From positions 1 through 25,582 of the forward strand of contig JAQRMT010000009.1 in assembly GCA_028599035.1 (NCBI GenBank): a stretch of 25,582 nt of DNA, in the 5' to 3' direction. This stretch comes from Gammaproteobacteria bacterium (GTDB taxonomy: Bacteria; Pseudomonadota; Gammaproteobacteria; PS1; Pseudothioglobaceae). Both the position numbers and the translations under genes were made by a program. Every line of letters starts with the position of its first letter. Positions within the stretch are counted from its first letter, which is position 1. Below, one piece after another: positions 23,753-25,582 of the stretch. Under the pieces are notes generated by a model. The model saw nothing but the letters and a program-made list of their open reading frames with translations, was not told where the DNA came from and searched no databases.

Positions 23753-25100
23753 GTCAGAGTTTGTTTGCAGGGAATGCGGCACTTCACAATCACAATGGGC
23801 AGGGCAATGTTTAACTTGTCAAGAATGGAACAGTTTAGAAGAAGTTATCTTGTCTCAAGCCACATCTTCAAAGCCTGCAAGTTTGCAAGATCTTCCTGCC
23901 TCCAAGGTGCAAAATTTAGCAGAAATTAAAACTGAAAATAGAGCTCGATTAAGCACAGGCTTGAGTGAGCTTGACCGTACGCTGGGTGGCGGCTTGGTCG
24001 ATGGTTCGGTGGTGCTTATTGGTGGCGACCCAGGCATTGGTAAATCAACATTAATTCTTCAGGCTATGGCAGCCATCAATAAAACCAACACAACCTTGTA
24101 TGTCAGTGGCGAAGAGTCAGCAGAGCAAATTAGCGACAGAGCGATTCGCCTGGGTATTCATGAAGATATATTACTACTGAGTGAAACTCACTTAGAAAAA
24201 ATTATCAAGCTTGCCAAAGAAGTACAGCCTAAAGTTATTGTGATTGATTCAATTCAAACCATGGTGACAGATGGCTCAACTTCAGCGCCAGGTTCGGTTA
24301 CTCAAGTGCGAGATTGCGCCGCACAACTTACGCAGTTTGCTAAACAAACTAATACCATTTTATTAATGATTGGTCATGTGACTAAAGGTGGCGCTTTAGC
24401 GGGCCCAAGAATCCTTGAGCATATGGTGGATGCAGTATTGTATTTTGAGGGTGATGCGGGCGGGCGTTATAGAATTATCCGCGCGGTTAAAAATCGTTTT
24501 GGTGCGGTGAACGAAATTAGTGTTTTTGCCATGGGTGAAAATGGCTTGCAACAAGTTGAAAATCCATCAGCTATTTTCTTATCTAATCAAGCAAAACCAT
24601 CTCCAGGATCAATGGTGATGGTAACGCGAGAAGCAACACGACCACTAATGATTGAAGTGCAAGCTTTGGTTGATCAGGCTAGTGGCAATCCTAAGCGTGT
24701 GTGTGTTGGCTTAGATCAAAATCGCTTAGCCTTGCAATTAGCAGTTTTACACAAACATGGTGGCATAGCAACACATGATCAGGATGTATTTGTAAATGTG
24801 GTTGGCGGCATTAAGGTTAATGAAACTGCATCAGATTTGGTGGTGATGTTGGCGATTATGTCGAGCCTTAGGGATCGAGTTATCCCGAATGATTGGATTG
24901 CATTTGGTGAAGTCGGCTTAACGGGTGAGGTTCGCCCCGTTTATAATGCGATTGAGCGTTTGTCAGAGGCGCAAAAACACGGTTTTAAAGTGGTGATCAT
25001 GCCTAAGGGGAATTTACCTAAAAAAACGCCTAAAGGACTAAAAATCATTTCTGTGGAGTATTTGTATCAAGCCTTGCAATACATGGCTGAAAATACTTAA
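23739..25100 (+). CDS. radA: DNA repair/branch-migration protein RadA (Sms)
   Basis: The 453-residue protein has an N-terminal C4 zinc finger (C10, C13, C24, C27), a RecA-like ATPase with Walker A GGDPGIGKST (95-104), the RadA-specific KNRFG motif (251-255) and a C-terminal Lon-protease-like domain (about 290-450). It promotes branch migration of recombination intermediates. It overlaps nrdR by 14 nt, so glyA-nrdR-radA form one operon. No strong terminator follows; a 7-bp dyad (25128-25134 and 25156-25162) has a 21-base loop and no good T-run. Confidence 0.95.
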   Translation: MAKTKSEFVCRECGTSQSQWAGQCLTCQEWNSLEEVILSQATSSKPASLQDLPASKVQNLAEIKTENRARLSTGLSELDRTLGGGLVDGSVVLIGGDPGIGKSTLILQAMAAINKTNTTLYVSGEESAEQISDRAIRLGIHEDILLLSETHLEKIIKLAKEVQPKVIVIDSIQTMVTDGSTSAPGSVTQVRDCAAQLTQFAKQTNTILLMIGHVTKGGALAGPRILEHMVDAVLYFEGDAGGRYRIIRAVKNRFGAVNEISVFAMGENGLQQVENPSAIFLSNQAKPSPGSMVMVTREATRPLMIEVQALVDQASGNPKRVCVGLDQNRLALQLAVLHKHGGIATHDQDVFVNVVGGIKVNETASDLVVMLAIMSSLRDRVIPNDWIAFGEVGLTGEVRPVYNAIERLSEAQKHGFKVVIMPKGNLPKKTPKGLKIISVEYLYQALQYMAENT

Positions 25101-25184
25101 TTCATTTTTTTAGTCAAAATTTGAAACCTCTTATCAAGTTAACAGGTAATAGGAAATAAGAGATTTATTATTAAAGGGGTGGAT

Positions 25185-25286
25185 ATGATATTGGAGATTG
25201 TGTTTGCAGCTGGTTGTTTCTGGGGTGTAGAGAAAAATTTTGAAAAAATTGATGGCGTGGAAGACCCTATTTTAGGTCTTTGCTGA
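25185..25286 (+). pseudogene. msrA: Truncated peptide methionine sulfoxide reductase A remnant
   Basis: A 33-codon frame reads EIVFAAGCFWGVEKNFEKID, which is the MsrA N-terminus with the catalytic cysteine in GCFWG, then GVEDPILGLC and TGA. Intact MsrA is about 160-210 residues and continues from this point through a GY.GG block. No continuation is recognisable in any frame downstream to about 25430. A GGGG ribosome-binding sequence still precedes the ATG. It is therefore a 3'-truncated gene. The rest of the 25101-25431 gap holds only weak dyads (for example 25261-25266 with 25275-25280). Confidence 0.8.
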
Positions 25287-25431
25287 GTTAACTGGCAAAG
25301 ACTATTTTTTAAATGGAAGTGTTGTACTTATGGGTTGAATTCGCCAGTTGATGTATAGTGATTTAACCCCGAAAAGCAAAAAAAACAGTTAAATAATTAC
25401 TGTAAAATGCAAGATAATTTTTAAGACTAAA

Positions 25432-25582
25432 ATGAAAGTGAAAGCACCAACAAAAAACATATATACAGCTTGCAACAATATTGTCAATTTAATTACTTAT
25501 ATTGCAAGAGGATTGCACTCTAGCGTATTAGACAAGTTTAAACACTTTTTAGCCTTTGGTGCTTTAACCCTATCTCTTAATG
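25432..25582 (+). CDS. Partial CDS at window edge, probable exported or membrane protein
   Basis: The frame from ATG 25432 stays open to the last base (50 codons). It begins MKVKAPTKNIYTACNNIVNL and ends LDKFKHFLAFGALTLSLN, a basic stretch followed by a hydrophobic run that looks like a signal peptide or anchor. This leader is long for a standard signal peptide, so a TTG at 25511 close to the hydrophobic part is an alternative start. TAAAAT (25403-25408) could be a -10 element. The product cannot be identified from this part. Confidence 0.45.
   Translation, partial: MKVKAPTKNIYTACNNIVNLITYIARGLHSSVLDKFKHFLAFGALTLSLN

Noticed and set aside
25128..25162. Intrinsic terminator after radA
   Set aside because: The stem is only 7 bp with a 21-base loop and lacks a clean T-run.

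Overview
The window is about 25.6 kb of AT-rich, densely packed bacterial chromosome. It carries a complete iscRSUA-hscBA-fdx operon, lipid A type acyltransferase, RseC-like protein, RoxA 2-oxoglutarate oxygenase, homodimeric-type aceE and PrlC. Together these point to a gammaproteobacterium. The low GC, the compact operons and this gene set fit the sulfur-oxidising SUP05/Thioglobus group and its thiotrophic symbiont relatives. That placement is an inference from composition and gene content, and no 16S or sulfur-oxidation gene lies in the window to confirm it.

Layout. Positions 1-225 hold a very stable GC-rich hairpin and a promoter with an inverted repeat. Positions 226-3395 are a tightly overlapping set: integron-type tyrosine recombinase, TtcA-like PP-loop protein, LpxL/HtrB-type acyltransferase and cysE. 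Positions 3388-9152 are the isc operon, with a well-conserved IscR type 1 operator over its promoter. Between hscB and hscA sits a decayed toxin-antitoxin pair: a small antitoxin-like ORF and a zeta-like toxin that has lost its middle. Positions 9149-10675 (minus strand) carry a small conserved hypothetical gene and mrp (Fe-S carrier ATPase), convergent with the isc operon. Divergent metG follows, then tRNA-Ser(GGA), a RelBE-type toxin-antitoxin pair whose toxin overlaps the start of prlC, and prlC itself.

Positions 15341-15645 hold a nested inverted-repeat element of about 170 bp between convergent prlC and algC. Then come an rseC-like gene, aceE and a HopJ-family gene. Positions 20523-20842 hold nine tandem 21-bp units and a dispersed-type palindrome. 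After that come roxA (minus), glyA, nrdR and radA. The right end (25101-25582) holds a truncated msrA remnant and the start of an unidentified, probably exported protein that runs off the window.

How the genes work together. IscS supplies sulfur taken from cysteine, and CysE starts the pathway that makes cysteine. IscU, IscA, HscB, HscA and Fdx build and transfer Fe-S clusters, IscR senses cluster status, and Mrp carries clusters. TtcA-type enzymes use an Fe-S cluster and persulfide sulfur. So the left 10.7 kb is a sulfur and Fe-S neighbourhood with mobile or selfish genes inserted in it. The remaining genes are housekeeping (translation, central carbon, one-carbon metabolism, dNTP regulation, recombination). 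No obviously new multi-gene system is visible. The most unusual features are the integron-type integrase joined to metabolic genes, the toxin remnants embedded in essential operons, and the three repeat structures.
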